From an uncultured Parabacteroides sp. (GTDB lineage Bacteria > Bacteroidota > Bacteroidia > Bacteroidales > Tannerellaceae), in the NCBI GenBank assembly GCA_949295065.1, contig CASFJQ010000009.1, positions 1 to 64,000 of the forward strand: DNA of 64,000 bases, given 5' to 3'. Both the position numbers and the translations under genes were made by a program. The notes below the pieces were generated by a model. The model saw nothing but the letters and a program-made list of their open reading frames with translations, searched no databases and had not been told where the DNA came from. Each line of letters opens with the position of its first letter. Position 1 is the first letter of the stretch. Positions 52,358 to 61,585 of this stretch are shown here, one piece after another.

Positions 52358-53170
52358 ATGAAAAAGAAATTCTTCCTTTTTATTGCTGCATTGCTTTTCT
52401 CCGGCAATGTGACAGGCTCAGAAAATATTCGTCTTCCCAATATCCGTTCTATGGCATTAGGCGGAAATGGAGTTATGTTTTCAACGGAATATAATCCGGC
52501 TATTCTTTCATATCAGAACTCTAAAATACTTGATATATCGTATATTAACAGATATATGGTAAAAGAGTTGGGCACAGTTTCACTGGGTTTTCAATATCCT
52601 AATGATAAGTTATCAACAGGAATTTATATATCTTCTTTCGGTTATGATGAATATAGGGAAACAATGTTTCGTGCAGCCTTTGCCAAATCATTGGGAGAAC
52701 ATTGGTCTTTAGGCATAGCTTTTCAGTATTATATTCTTCAGTCTGCTTTATATGAACACACGCCTTCACGTTTGTCAACAGATATAGGCGCTGTTTATTC
52801 TCCTGTGGAAAAACTGTCAATAGGATTGTTGATAAAGGATTTCCCATCTGTTTCTGTCAATAAAGAATCAACTGATAATGAGATATTAAAATATTGGGAT
52901 TTTCTGTTAGGTTTCAAATATGATGTTATCAACAATACGTTGATATCCTTTTATTGCGGAATGGACAGCGAATACAGGTTAACAGGCGGAATAGGCATGG
53001 AATATCTGGTAAAAGATATTTTCCATATTCGTGGCGGATTATGTATTGCTCCTCTCCTGCCAAGTTTTGGTTTCGGAATTAGACTGAAATCTTTCTGCAT
53101 TGACACTTCTGTAATTTATCATTCTGTATTGGGCGCTTCGCTTGGTGCCGGTTTGTCGTTTCACTTCTAA
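52358..53170 (+). CDS. FadL/PorV-like outer-membrane beta-barrel protein
   Basis: A 270-residue exported protein (signal peptide ~1-20). The mature N-terminus has SMALGGNGVMFSTEYNPAIL, where the NPA motif plus alternating strands is typical of the PorV/PorQ/FadL superfamily. The final GAGLSFHF ends in Phe, as in OM barrels. Specific function is unknown. It is 10 bp upstream of the HhH-barrel gene, so the pair is one operon. Confidence 0.65.
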   Translation: MKKKFFLFIAALLFSGNVTGSENIRLPNIRSMALGGNGVMFSTEYNPAILSYQNSKILDISYINRYMVKELGTVSLGFQYPNDKLSTGIYISSFGYDEYRETMFRAAFAKSLGEHWSLGIAFQYYILQSALYEHTPSRLSTDIGAVYSPVEKLSIGLLIKDFPSVSVNKESTDNEILKYWDFLLGFKYDVINNTLISFYCGMDSEYRLTGGIGMEYLVKDIFHIRGGLCIAPLLPSFGFGIRLKSFCIDTSVIYHSVLGASLGAGLSFHF

Positions 53171-53180
53171 TAATATAGTT

Positions 53181-55196
53181 ATGAAAAAACTGTTCACAAT
53201 CTTGTTTATATATATGTTTATATCCGGTTATAATGCTGAATCTCAAGAATCTTATTCTGTTGATAAGTGGCAGGAATATGTAGAGCAAATAGCCGAAGAA
53301 ACCGGAGACGAAGCCAAGGCTGAAGCATTATACACAGAACTTTCCTATCTCAGTGAAAATCCCGTTGATTTGAATATTGTAAGCGAAGAACAACTCAGGC
53401 GTCTGCCTTTCCTTTCGGACAATCAGATTTCTTCTTTAATGGATTATAGAAAAAGATATGGGAAAATGCTTTCCATATATGAATTGCAGGCTGTTGATAA
53501 TTTCGACTGGCAAACGATATTGCTTATTCTTCCTTTTGTGAATATATCGGATAATATTGTTGATAAAGCTCCAATAACTGTTAGGAATCTGTTGAAACAA
53601 GGACGCAATGAATTGCAAATCAGATATGATAAATGTTTTCAACAGAAAAGCGGATATTGTTCATATTCCGACAGTATTCTGGATAAATATCCTAACCGAA
53701 AATATCTGGGCGAGGCTTTTTATACTTCTGTAAAATACTCCTATGCTTATGAAGATAAGATTCAGGCCGGTTTACTTGCTGAAAAAGATATGGGCGAGCC
53801 GTTTTGGAAACCTGTTCATAAAGGATATGACTATTATTCATTTCATTTGCTTTTGCGGGATTTCAAATGGTTGAAAACTCTTGCAATAGGTGATTATAAA
53901 GTTTCGTTCGGACAAGGACTGGTTATAAGCAACGACTTCTCTCCTAGCCGTTCAGCTCTTGTCACTCAGGCTGAAAGACGAAACAACGGATTCCGCAGGC
54001 ACTTTTCAACAAACGAAAGTGATTTTTTCCGTGGAACTGCAGCTACTGCATCTTTCGGCAATTGGGATTTCAGTGCATTTTATTCCCGCAGACGCATAGA
54101 TGCAGCTTTGGAGAATGATACTTTTCCATCTGTTAAAACCGATGGCTTGCATCGCCTGCAACGCGACTGGGATAAACGCAAAACTGTAGTTATGCAGACT
54201 TACGGAGGAAATATCCGTTTTGCTTTGCCGTCGTTTCATATTGGAATGACGGCTGTGGGATATGATTTTGGTGGTGATTATTTATATCCTTCTCCCCAAC
54301 CTTATAATCTTTTCTATTTCAGAGGTAAAAGTAATTTCAACATTGGTGTTGATTATATGTTGAAAACCTCGTGGGCTAAGATATATGGCGAAACTGCCGT
54401 TTCTCGGAACGGAGCGTTGGCAACTCTTAATGGTTTGCAGCTCTCGCCTGTTTCATATCTTACGATGTTGCTTCTCCATCGTTATTACGACCGTAAATAT
54501 CAGTCTTATTTCGGAAATGCTTTTTCACAGGGAAATGTTCAGAACGAACAGGGATTTTATGCAGGATTGCAATGGAGCCCGTTTCCTTATTGGAAATTCT
54601 CCGGATATGTTGATATTTTCCGTTTTCCCTGGTTGAAATATCAGATTGATTATCCGTCGTCTGGAAAGGAATATATGACACAGGTGGATTATTCGTTCAG
54701 TTCACGGTTATCAACATATCTCCGTTATAAATATAAACAGCGCGACGGAAGCAGCACTCAGCAGCGCCTCCGCTTCCAGTTGTCGGTGAATGCCGGAAAC
54801 TGGACCTTACGTTCGTCTGCCGACGGAGTTTTATATACTTCTGTGGATAACGAACGGAACAAAGGCTTTATGCTGTCGCAACGTGCAGGATGGAAGAAAG
54901 AAAAGTTTCCGTTTCAGGCAGATATATATTTTGCTTATTTCCATACAGACAATTATTTTACACGTATAAGTTCATACGAGAAAAACATACTTTATGCCTT
55001 CTATATGCCTTCGTTTTACGGCAAAGGTTTGCGTGCGGCATTGACTTTCCAATGGAATATTCTCAAATCTCTGAAACTTTCCGTAAAGCTGGCGCACACA
55101 TATTATTCGGACCGCGATGTTATCGGAACAGATACAGAGGAAATAAAGGGAAATAACAAAACAGATTTATATGCTGTTTTGAGTTGGAAATTTTGA
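53181..55196 (+). CDS. Outer-membrane beta-barrel protein with periplasmic helix-hairpin-helix domain
   Basis: A 671-residue exported protein. The start at 53181 (MKKLFTILFIYMFISGYNAE) gives a signal peptide; the in-frame ATG at 53142 overlaps the previous gene. Residues ~40-120 form a ComEA-type helix-hairpin-helix region (PVDLNIVSEEQLRRLPFLSD, MLSIYELQAVDNFDW). The remaining ~540 residues are amphipathic beta-strands rich in Tyr/Trp/Phe, with the final strand YAVLSWKF ending in Phe, as in an OM barrel of about 20 strands. HhH domains of this type bind DNA non-specifically. The function is unproven. Confidence 0.72.
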   Translation: MKKLFTILFIYMFISGYNAESQESYSVDKWQEYVEQIAEETGDEAKAEALYTELSYLSENPVDLNIVSEEQLRRLPFLSDNQISSLMDYRKRYGKMLSIYELQAVDNFDWQTILLILPFVNISDNIVDKAPITVRNLLKQGRNELQIRYDKCFQQKSGYCSYSDSILDKYPNRKYLGEAFYTSVKYSYAYEDKIQAGLLAEKDMGEPFWKPVHKGYDYYSFHLLLRDFKWLKTLAIGDYKVSFGQGLVISNDFSPSRSALVTQAERRNNGFRRHFSTNESDFFRGTAATASFGNWDFSAFYSRRRIDAALENDTFPSVKTDGLHRLQRDWDKRKTVVMQTYGGNIRFALPSFHIGMTAVGYDFGGDYLYPSPQPYNLFYFRGKSNFNIGVDYMLKTSWAKIYGETAVSRNGALATLNGLQLSPVSYLTMLLLHRYYDRKYQSYFGNAFSQGNVQNEQGFYAGLQWSPFPYWKFSGYVDIFRFPWLKYQIDYPSSGKEYMTQVDYSFSSRLSTYLRYKYKQRDGSSTQQRLRFQLSVNAGNWTLRSSADGVLYTSVDNERNKGFMLSQRAGWKKEKFPFQADIYFAYFHTDNYFTRISSYEKNILYAFYMPSFYGKGLRAALTFQWNILKSLKLSVKLAHTYYSDRDVIGTDTEEIKGNNKTDLYAVLSWKF

Positions 55197-55230
55197 GAAA
55201 AGGCGTACATTTGAATAAAAATACAAGATT

Positions 55231-56010
55231 ATGTCAACTATTATATTTGATAAAATTGTTTACGGTCCAATTCACAGCCGCCGTTTGGGTATTTCTTTGG
55301 GAATGAATTTATTTCCTACAGATGGAAAGCTCTGTACATTTGACTGTATTTATTGTGAATGTGGTTTCAACAAAGACCACAAACCGCATCTTTCTATGCC
55401 GCGTCGCGAGGAAGTAAAAAAAGCTCTTGCCGAGAAACTCGACGCTATGCGTTCCGAAGGTCTTGTGCCGGATGTAATTACTTTTGCCGGAAACGGTGAA
55501 CCTACAATGCATCCCGATTTTGCCGGAATAATAGATGATACCATTGCCATACGCAACGAGCATTGTCCGTCAGCTAAGATTGCTGTTCTTTCAAACTCAA
55601 CAATGCTTCATAAGGAAGAAGTTTTCCAGGCTTTGTGCAAGATTGAGGATAACATAATGAAACTGGACTCTGTCCTGGATAAACGTATCAGACAAATAAA
55701 TGACCCAAATCAGCCTGGGTTCTGTTTCGAAAAGTTGTTGGATAACCTTTGCCGCTTCAATGGCAAACTAATTATACAGACAATGTTCCTGCATGGAGAA
55801 AGAAACGGAGAGTCTGTTGATAACCTTACCGACGAAGAAATATCAGGCTGGATTGAAGCTCTGAAGAAAATCTGTCCGTCAAAAGTTATGATTTACACAA
55901 TCGACCGTGAAACTCCGTTGAAAACTCTGTCGAAAGCTACTAAGGAAGAGCTTGATGCTATTGCCGAAAAGACTAGGAGAGAAGGGTTTGAGGTTTCGGT
56001 ATCGTATTGA
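55231..56010 (+). CDS. Radical SAM protein (COG0731-like)
   Basis: A 259-residue Fe-S enzyme. The [4Fe-4S]/SAM cysteines are C35, C39 and C42 in LCTFDCIYCECGF (a CX3CX2C spacing). SAM-contact motifs include FAGNGEPTMHPDFAG and VLSNSTML. The N-terminal FDKIVYGPIHSRRLGISLG is typical of a group of uncharacterised radical SAM proteins related to Fe-S oxidoreductases of COG0731. Substrate unknown. It follows the HhH-barrel gene by 34 bp and may be cotranscribed. Confidence 0.85.
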   Translation: MSTIIFDKIVYGPIHSRRLGISLGMNLFPTDGKLCTFDCIYCECGFNKDHKPHLSMPRREEVKKALAEKLDAMRSEGLVPDVITFAGNGEPTMHPDFAGIIDDTIAIRNEHCPSAKIAVLSNSTMLHKEEVFQALCKIEDNIMKLDSVLDKRIRQINDPNQPGFCFEKLLDNLCRFNGKLIIQTMFLHGERNGESVDNLTDEEISGWIEALKKICPSKVMIYTIDRETPLKTLSKATKEELDAIAEKTRREGFEVSVSY

Positions 56011-56012
56011 TA

Positions 56013-56105
56013 TAGTTGACGAGTTGACAAGGGAACAAGATATACAGAGAATAAATAATTTCTTTTATTTCCTTGTCAACTTGTTCTCTTGTCAACTCGT
56101 TCCCT
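56013..56105. repeat. Family A palindrome, copy A14
   Basis: GTTGACGAGTTGACAAGGGA left and TCCTTGTCAACTTGTTCTCT right. It lies exactly between the convergent radical SAM and DUF5009 stops. Confidence 0.9.
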
Positions 56106-56108
56106 AAA

Positions 56109-57206
56109 TCATATCTTGATATAAATTCTCTTCTTATACAACCAATATCCCGGAATCCAGTTCAGCAAAACAAACAATACTGCCCAAACCAGAGAACCGA
56201 AATAATTTCCGCAAAGTGGCACTAATACATCACTGTAAAAGTATGCCTGGAATCCATGCAACAAAGTGGCAAGAACTGCAGCCTGAACATAAAGATAAAG
56301 AGGATTGATACCGAACGATTCGAAGAACAATGTCCAATTCTTACGCTTGTTGATATCAATAATCCAAATCAGCAATCCGAGCAGGAGAGAACCAAGTCCG
56401 CAAGTTGTAAGCACAAATGTGCTGCTCCATATTTTCTTGTTTATTGGGCAACCATAGCTCAGCAACATTCCGGCAAAAGCAAGAATTGTTCCGAAAATAA
56501 AAATGTTGCGTACAATCAGCTCGTTGTTCTTTTTTCCGTCCATAATAAGTTTTCCTACAAAGAAACCAAGCAGAACGTGGCCGATACTGCCTATGCAGCT
56601 CAACAAACCTTCTGGGTCGAAGGCAATGACTGTTCCGTCAGCCATAGTGTCACGATACATATGAGATGCTCCGAGAACAGCTCTGTCAACAACTGCTATC
56701 AAGCTTTCCGGGCTCAAAGTTGTGCTGTCTGTTGCTCCCAGAAGTATAGCATAGAATAACAGGATTAAAGCTGCAGTGTGAAGTATATATTTATGATTGA
56801 TAGTAAGTCCTATCAACGAGCCAAAACCGTATGCCAGTGCCAGACGCTGCATGACACCCAATATTCTGAGGTTTTCGAAATGACTGAAACCATTGTTCCA
56901 CAAATGGTTGAAAAGATTCAGACCAAAGCCTACAAGGAAAATCACAATTGTGCGACGAACAATTTTTGTCACACTTTCAGATGAAAGTTGGAAATTATAT
57001 TTCTTCAGCGAGAAAAACATTGAAATTCCCATTATAAACATAAAGAACGGGAAAACAAGGTCGGTGGGAGTGAAGCCATCCCATTTGGCATGTCTCAGCG
57101 GTGCATAAACGTATTCCCACGACCCCGGGTCGTTTACCAGAATCATTCCGGAAATCGTTATGCCTCGCATAACGTCCAGCGAAAGTAATCTGTTAGTTTG
57201 TGTCAT
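56109..57206 (-). CDS. DUF5009 / HGSNAT-like membrane acyltransferase
   Basis: A 365-residue polytopic protein (about ten helices). The N-terminal RLLSLDVMRGITISGMILVN and DLVFPFFMFIMGISMFFSLK are the signature of the heparan-alpha-glucosaminide N-acetyltransferase / NagX group. Human HGSNAT transfers acetyl groups across the membrane to glucosamine; the bacterial role is likely acetylation of amino sugars. Array D4 lies just upstream. Confidence 0.88.
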   Translation of the reverse strand: MTQTNRLLSLDVMRGITISGMILVNDPGSWEYVYAPLRHAKWDGFTPTDLVFPFFMFIMGISMFFSLKKYNFQLSSESVTKIVRRTIVIFLVGFGLNLFNHLWNNGFSHFENLRILGVMQRLALAYGFGSLIGLTINHKYILHTAALILLFYAILLGATDSTTLSPESLIAVVDRAVLGASHMYRDTMADGTVIAFDPEGLLSCIGSIGHVLLGFFVGKLIMDGKKNNELIVRNIFIFGTILAFAGMLLSYGCPINKKIWSSTFVLTTCGLGSLLLGLLIWIIDINKRKNWTLFFESFGINPLYLYVQAAVLATLLHGFQAYFYSDVLVPLCGNYFGSLVWAVLFVLLNWIPGYWLYKKRIYIKI

Positions 57207-57243
57207 GATATTTCGAATTAAGTTTGCTTGTCAAAGATATAGT

Positions 57244-57391
57244 ATTTTTCCGAGTTTGGGAAAAATACGGAATTTCATTGTGGTGGAAAAGAATTTCCAT
57301 AATATGTGGAAAAAGATTTTCATAATATATGGAAAAAAATTTTCATTGCGATGAAAAAATATTTTCATAATATATGAAAAAAGTTTTCCAA
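57244..57391. repeat. Family D tandem hairpin array, copy D4
   Basis: A first hairpin, TATTTTTCC/GGGAAAAATA, then five units such as TTTTCATAATATATGGAAAA and TTTTCATTGCGATGAAAAAA, ending in GAAAAAAGTTTTCCAAC as in D1. It lies in the 645-bp gap between the DUF5009 gene and the B12-regulated receptor. Confidence 0.85.
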
Positions 57392-57504
57392 CACATAGAA
57401 ATATGATGAAAATGTAAGCCCTTGATTTTCTTGAATAAATGATAATATGAGTTTGATAGTTTGATTTAGAAGTTAAAAACATGAGATATTATATAATAAA
57501 TACC

Positions 57505-57512
57505 TACCTTTG
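57505..57512 (+). promoter_or_regulatory. -7 promoter element of the riboswitch transcript
   Basis: TACCTTTG, about 10 bp before the riboswitch 5' end. No clear -33 TTTG at the expected spacing. Confidence 0.5.
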
Positions 57513-57521
57513 CAGCCGATT

Positions 57522-57735
57522 TGGTGTTGTATGTCTGAAATCTCAGTCATACAATGAAAAGGGAATCAGGTGAGAATCCTGAACAGACCCGCTGCTGTAA
57601 GCTCTTTTGGATTCTTCGGGCATATCTTTTGCCACTGTCTGGATAGCGACGGGAAGGCGTCACGAAGAAGGAGCAAGTCAGAAGACCTGCCAAGTCCTTG
57701 ATTATTTGTCGGAAAGCTTTCGGGATACAAAGCAG
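57522..57735 (+). ncRNA. Cobalamin (adenosylcobalamin) riboswitch
   Basis: The B12 box AGTCAGAAGACCTGCC is at 57676-57691. The typical upstream elements GGGAATCAGGTGAGAATCCT, CCGCTGCTGTAAGCTC, GCCACTGTCTGGATAGCGAC and GGGAAGGCG are in the right order. It precedes the TonB-dependent receptor by about 120 bp. High B12 is expected to lower expression of the downstream genes. Confidence 0.95.
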
Positions 57736-57851
57736 ACAAACATCTGAATAGGTTATTTCAAATTTACGCTGTTGAAAAACTTACACTCTTGTTCGTTTAT
57801 TTTGTTTATATCCGGGTTTTCTGTGCTTTTTTTACGGAAAATAAATTGGTG

Positions 57852-60209
57852 ATGAGACATATAAACATTTTATTATTCATTTTTTTCACGTTGTTCTCCA
57901 GTCTGAATGCCCAGGAGAAAGTCAGTCTTTCCGGTTTTGTGAAAGACGAAGGGAAGAATCCTGTGGCTGTAGCTGCCGTTGCCATTGAGAATACTTCCAT
58001 AGGAACATATTCGGATGACAACGGGTATTTTGAGATAAAAGTTAAGCCGGGAACATACACAATCCTTGTTTCGTCGGTTGGTTATGAAACTTCAAGTCAG
58101 AAAATCAGCATTAAAGAGAACAGGAGAGTGGATATTGTTCTGAAAAGCGGAACAGTTGATCTGGATAATGTTGAGGTTTATGGAAAAACCAAGAGCCAGA
58201 AACTAAAGGAAGGTGCTTTTTCTGTTAATGCTCTTGACGTGAAATCACTCACTACTTCGGTAAATAATATCAGCTCGATTGTAAACAAGACAACCGGTGT
58301 CCGTATCCGTGAAGAAGGCGGTTTGGGTTCCGATTTCGAACTTTCGATAAATGGAATGTCCGGAAACTCTGTCCGCTATTTCCTCGACGGCATGCCTCTT
58401 GATACGAAAGGTAGCGGAGTTTCTCTTGCCAATTTGCCTGTTAACCTTATCGACCGCGTTGAAATATACAAAGGAGTAGTTCCTGCCAGTCTTGGAGCCG
58501 ATGCTTTGGGCGGAGCAATCAATATTATAACTAAAGAAGAAAAGAAAAACTATTTGGATTTATCCTATGGAATAGGTTCATTCCATACTCACAAGGCAGA
58601 TTTGAATGCTCAATTTGTTGAAAAGAAAACCGGACTTCTTATTCGTCCGACCATCGGTGTGAATTATTCGAAGAACAACTATATGATGAAAGGTGTTGAG
58701 GTTTGGGATGAGGAAAGCCGTAAGTATGTTGCAGTTGACCGCCGTCGCTTTCACGACGACTATTTTTCTCTTCTCGGACAGATTGAAATGGGAGTTACAA
58801 ACCGCAGCTGGGCAGATTTGTTCTTTGTTTCTGGTTCGTTCTCGAAAGTAGATAAAGAACTTCAGACTGGTTCAACGCAGAAAAAGGTTTATGGCGAGGC
58901 AGAGCTGTTTTCGCATGCCTGGAATATTTCGGCACGTTATCAGAAAAAGGATTTCCTTGTTGATGGACTTCAGTTTAATGCTTCTGTTTCACATACATGG
59001 GATTATTCTCTGACAGTCGATTCTGCTTTCCGCAAATATGACTGGAATGGAAATTATATTGAAAGTTCGAGAAATGAAATTACAGGAAAAGACCGTTCGC
59101 TGCGTCATTACAACCGCCCGCTGACGATTGCGCGTGCCAATTTGAACTATTCTTTCAACAGACATCATTCTCTTAATCTGAATTATTTGCTCAACAGAAC
59201 AGGAAACGACCGTTATGATGAAATCGACACTGAGTTTGAGCCTTCTAACGATATATTGGCAAAACATATACTGGGATTGTCATATAATCAGTCGTTTTTC
59301 TCGGGAAAGATGGAAAACACTTATTTCATAAAGGATTATATAAATCACCTTGACATTCAGCAGCAGGATTTGTCATGGATAACAGGTTCGGACGAAGTTC
59401 CTTCCAAATCAACAAAGAATCATTTCGGATACGGATTAGGAAGCCGTTATTCATTGTTTGATGAGCTTGCCTTAAAACTGTCGTATGAACATAGCGTACG
59501 TTTGCCTTTGGCACGCGAGCTTTTGGGTAATGGAACAACTATTTATCCAAATATCGCTTTGAAGCCTGAGAGCAGCAACAATGTGAATCTTGGAGCTTTC
59601 GGCACGATGCTTCTGGCTCCGCAACATATGCTTTATTATGAAGTAAACGGATTCTACAGAGATGTGAACGATTATATCTATGCCGTGATTTCCGAAAGCG
59701 AAGGAATGATGCAATACGACAACGTATCGAGCGTAGATATCAAAGGCGTTGAAGGTGAGGTGAGATACAATTGGGGAGATTTCCTTCAGGCAATAGTTAA
59801 CTGCAGTTATCAGGATGCCCGCGACAAGAAGAAATACAGAGAAGACGGAAAGCCTTCGATATCATATAACAACAAGGTGCCAAACAGACCTTGGCTTTTC
59901 GGTAATGCTGAAATAGATTTCACTTTGCGAGATTTGTTTGTTAACGACACTAAGTTCCGCTTCAGCTATGATTATCAGTATGTCCACTGGTTTTATCTAA
60001 CATGGGAAGGATATGGAGCTTTGGAAACAAAATCAAGAATTCCTACTCAGCATATTCACAGTGCGCGCTTCACATATTCATGGGCTAAGGAAAGATACAA
60101 CGTATCACTTGAATGCAACAATATATTTGACAAAACAGTTTACGACAACTATATGCTCCAGAAACCTGGACGTTCGTTTTTCTGTAAGTTCAGAATATTC
60201 ATAAACTAA
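57852..60209 (+). CDS. TonB-dependent outer-membrane receptor (B12-regulated, BtuB/XusA-like)
   Basis: A 785-residue outer-membrane receptor. The start at 57852 (MRHINILLFIFFTLFSSLNAQ) is a signal peptide; the in-frame ATG at 57789 precedes it by 21 codons. An N-terminal carboxypeptidase-regulatory-like domain (~22-105) is followed by the plug (~120-225, VNNISSIVNKTTGVRIREEG, SLGADALGGAINIITK) and the 22-strand barrel. It is not SusC-type (no SusD follows). The upstream cobalamin riboswitch implies corrinoid uptake. A DUF4374 lipoprotein gene follows 12 bp downstream. Confidence 0.92.
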   Translation: MRHINILLFIFFTLFSSLNAQEKVSLSGFVKDEGKNPVAVAAVAIENTSIGTYSDDNGYFEIKVKPGTYTILVSSVGYETSSQKISIKENRRVDIVLKSGTVDLDNVEVYGKTKSQKLKEGAFSVNALDVKSLTTSVNNISSIVNKTTGVRIREEGGLGSDFELSINGMSGNSVRYFLDGMPLDTKGSGVSLANLPVNLIDRVEIYKGVVPASLGADALGGAINIITKEEKKNYLDLSYGIGSFHTHKADLNAQFVEKKTGLLIRPTIGVNYSKNNYMMKGVEVWDEESRKYVAVDRRRFHDDYFSLLGQIEMGVTNRSWADLFFVSGSFSKVDKELQTGSTQKKVYGEAELFSHAWNISARYQKKDFLVDGLQFNASVSHTWDYSLTVDSAFRKYDWNGNYIESSRNEITGKDRSLRHYNRPLTIARANLNYSFNRHHSLNLNYLLNRTGNDRYDEIDTEFEPSNDILAKHILGLSYNQSFFSGKMENTYFIKDYINHLDIQQQDLSWITGSDEVPSKSTKNHFGYGLGSRYSLFDELALKLSYEHSVRLPLARELLGNGTTIYPNIALKPESSNNVNLGAFGTMLLAPQHMLYYEVNGFYRDVNDYIYAVISESEGMMQYDNVSSVDIKGVEGEVRYNWGDFLQAIVNCSYQDARDKKKYREDGKPSISYNNKVPNRPWLFGNAEIDFTLRDLFVNDTKFRFSYDYQYVHWFYLTWEGYGALETKSRIPTQHIHSARFTYSWAKERYNVSLECNNIFDKTVYDNYMLQKPGRSFFCKFRIFIN

Positions 60210-60221
60210 ATTATATTATAA

Positions 60222-61496
60222 ATGAAAAAGTTACAATTATTAGCCTTTACGTTGGCTACAGCTTTGTGCGGTTCAATTTTCAGCAGCTGTTCTGAAGATG
60301 ATCCTGTAATTGACAATCCGAACAAAGAAGAAACAGAAGAAACACATTTTGATATTTGGGTTGGAATCGGTGAAACTGGTGGTATGGGAAAGGAAACAAC
60401 TCTTCTTGTAAAGGGTTTGACAAACCTTTCTGAGCAGACAACAATCGACTTCAAGAACGACGGAGCCGATGTTACTGCAGATATGGACCAGGAATCAATA
60501 ATCAAAGGCAAGTATTATTATCAGGTTGCAAATTCTGCTGACAGATTCGTCAAATTCCAGATTGTTGGCAATGAGTTGAGAAGAGTTGCAGAGCAGCCTT
60601 TCGTAAAGAATACATATAAAGACCGCCGTTATACTCACGCTTGGATTGATGATAACACATTGGTTATTTTGGCTGCAAATGGTTCTGCCAACAAGATTCT
60701 GTGGACAAAACTTAATGCCGAAGATTTGAGAATCATTGAAGAAGGCGAACTTTCATTGGTTTGTCCTGAAGGTGACAAGTTCAGTACTTCTGGTCTTGCA
60801 AGATACAGAAAATCTGACAATAAAATCATTTATTTCTTCCAGCATAAGAATGAAGAAACAAACTTCTATGCAGCTTTCATAAATCCTTCTGATATGTCTG
60901 TTGAGAAAGAAGTGAAAGAAGACCGTGCGGACCAGATGGCAGGAACTGCTTATGGTGAGTTGTTGCAGAACAAGATGTTCTTTGATGAAAACGACAACTT
61001 GTATCTTGCTTGCAACAACAGAATACCAAACTCACCAAAGACTACTTATCAGTATGGCCGTCTTCTTCGTATAAACAATGGAGAAATGGATTTCGACAAA
61101 TCATATCTGGGTTATAATTATGACCAGGGAAAACTTGTGACTGTTGATTATCTTGGCAACAACAAGGCTTTGCTTTATATTCAGGACCCTGTTCATTGCG
61201 GTTTGGGTGAAGATGCTTGGGGAAGTAATTACAACTGCTACTACGCCGTTCTTGACCTTACAACAGACCAGAAAACAGAAATCCAGGCAGACGGAAAGAA
61301 CCTTCCTTTCTGTAGCGGAACGTTCTCTCAGCGTTCATATGTTACTACACAGCATGCTTATATTGGAGTTAATCCTGAAACTTCTGCTCCATGTGTCTAT
61401 GTATATGATATCAATTCCGGAAAAGTTACAAAAGGAATTACTATCACTGAAGGTTATGATTTCAGCCGTTTGGTTTTGATTGATAATGATAAATAA
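60222..61496 (+). CDS. DUF4374 surface lipoprotein (XusB-like propeller)
   Basis: A 424-residue lipoprotein (lipobox FSSC with C23, then SEDDPV, consistent with surface export). The body repeats a YxxxxDRFVKFQIVGNELRR-type blade pattern expected of a seven-bladed beta-propeller. The family is DUF4374. Relatives in the Bacteroides xusABC siderophore-scavenging locus form the surface-binding partner of a TonB receptor. Here it is coupled to a B12-riboswitch receptor, so the likely ligand is a corrinoid, similar in logic to BtuG. No PepSY (XusC-like) gene follows. Confidence 0.78.
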   Translation: MKKLQLLAFTLATALCGSIFSSCSEDDPVIDNPNKEETEETHFDIWVGIGETGGMGKETTLLVKGLTNLSEQTTIDFKNDGADVTADMDQESIIKGKYYYQVANSADRFVKFQIVGNELRRVAEQPFVKNTYKDRRYTHAWIDDNTLVILAANGSANKILWTKLNAEDLRIIEEGELSLVCPEGDKFSTSGLARYRKSDNKIIYFFQHKNEETNFYAAFINPSDMSVEKEVKEDRADQMAGTAYGELLQNKMFFDENDNLYLACNNRIPNSPKTTYQYGRLLRINNGEMDFDKSYLGYNYDQGKLVTVDYLGNNKALLYIQDPVHCGLGEDAWGSNYNCYYAVLDLTTDQKTEIQADGKNLPFCSGTFSQRSYVTTQHAYIGVNPETSAPCVYVYDINSGKVTKGITITEGYDFSRLVLIDNDK

Positions 61497-61500
61497 AAAG

Positions 61501-61577
61501 GTTACGAGAAAACAAGTTGACAAGGGTTAAAGTTATATCAGCTTTTCCTTGTCAACTTGTATCTTGTCAACTCGTTA
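61501..61577. repeat. Family A palindrome, copy A15
   Basis: GTTACGAGAAAACAAGTTGA left and CTTGTCAACTTGTATCTTGT right. It lies between the convergent DUF4374 and DUF6377 stops. Confidence 0.9.
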
Positions 61578-61585
61578 CTAACAAG

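Noticed and set aside
52358..53170. T9SS component PorQ/PorV
   Set aside because: Only the general NPA/barrel pattern is visible; I could not separate PorV or PorQ from other FadL-like proteins.
6103..61577. CRISPR-like repetition of GTTGACAAG words
   Set aside because: Words occur as inverted arms at isolated loci, not as evenly spaced direct repeats with spacers, and no cas genes are present.
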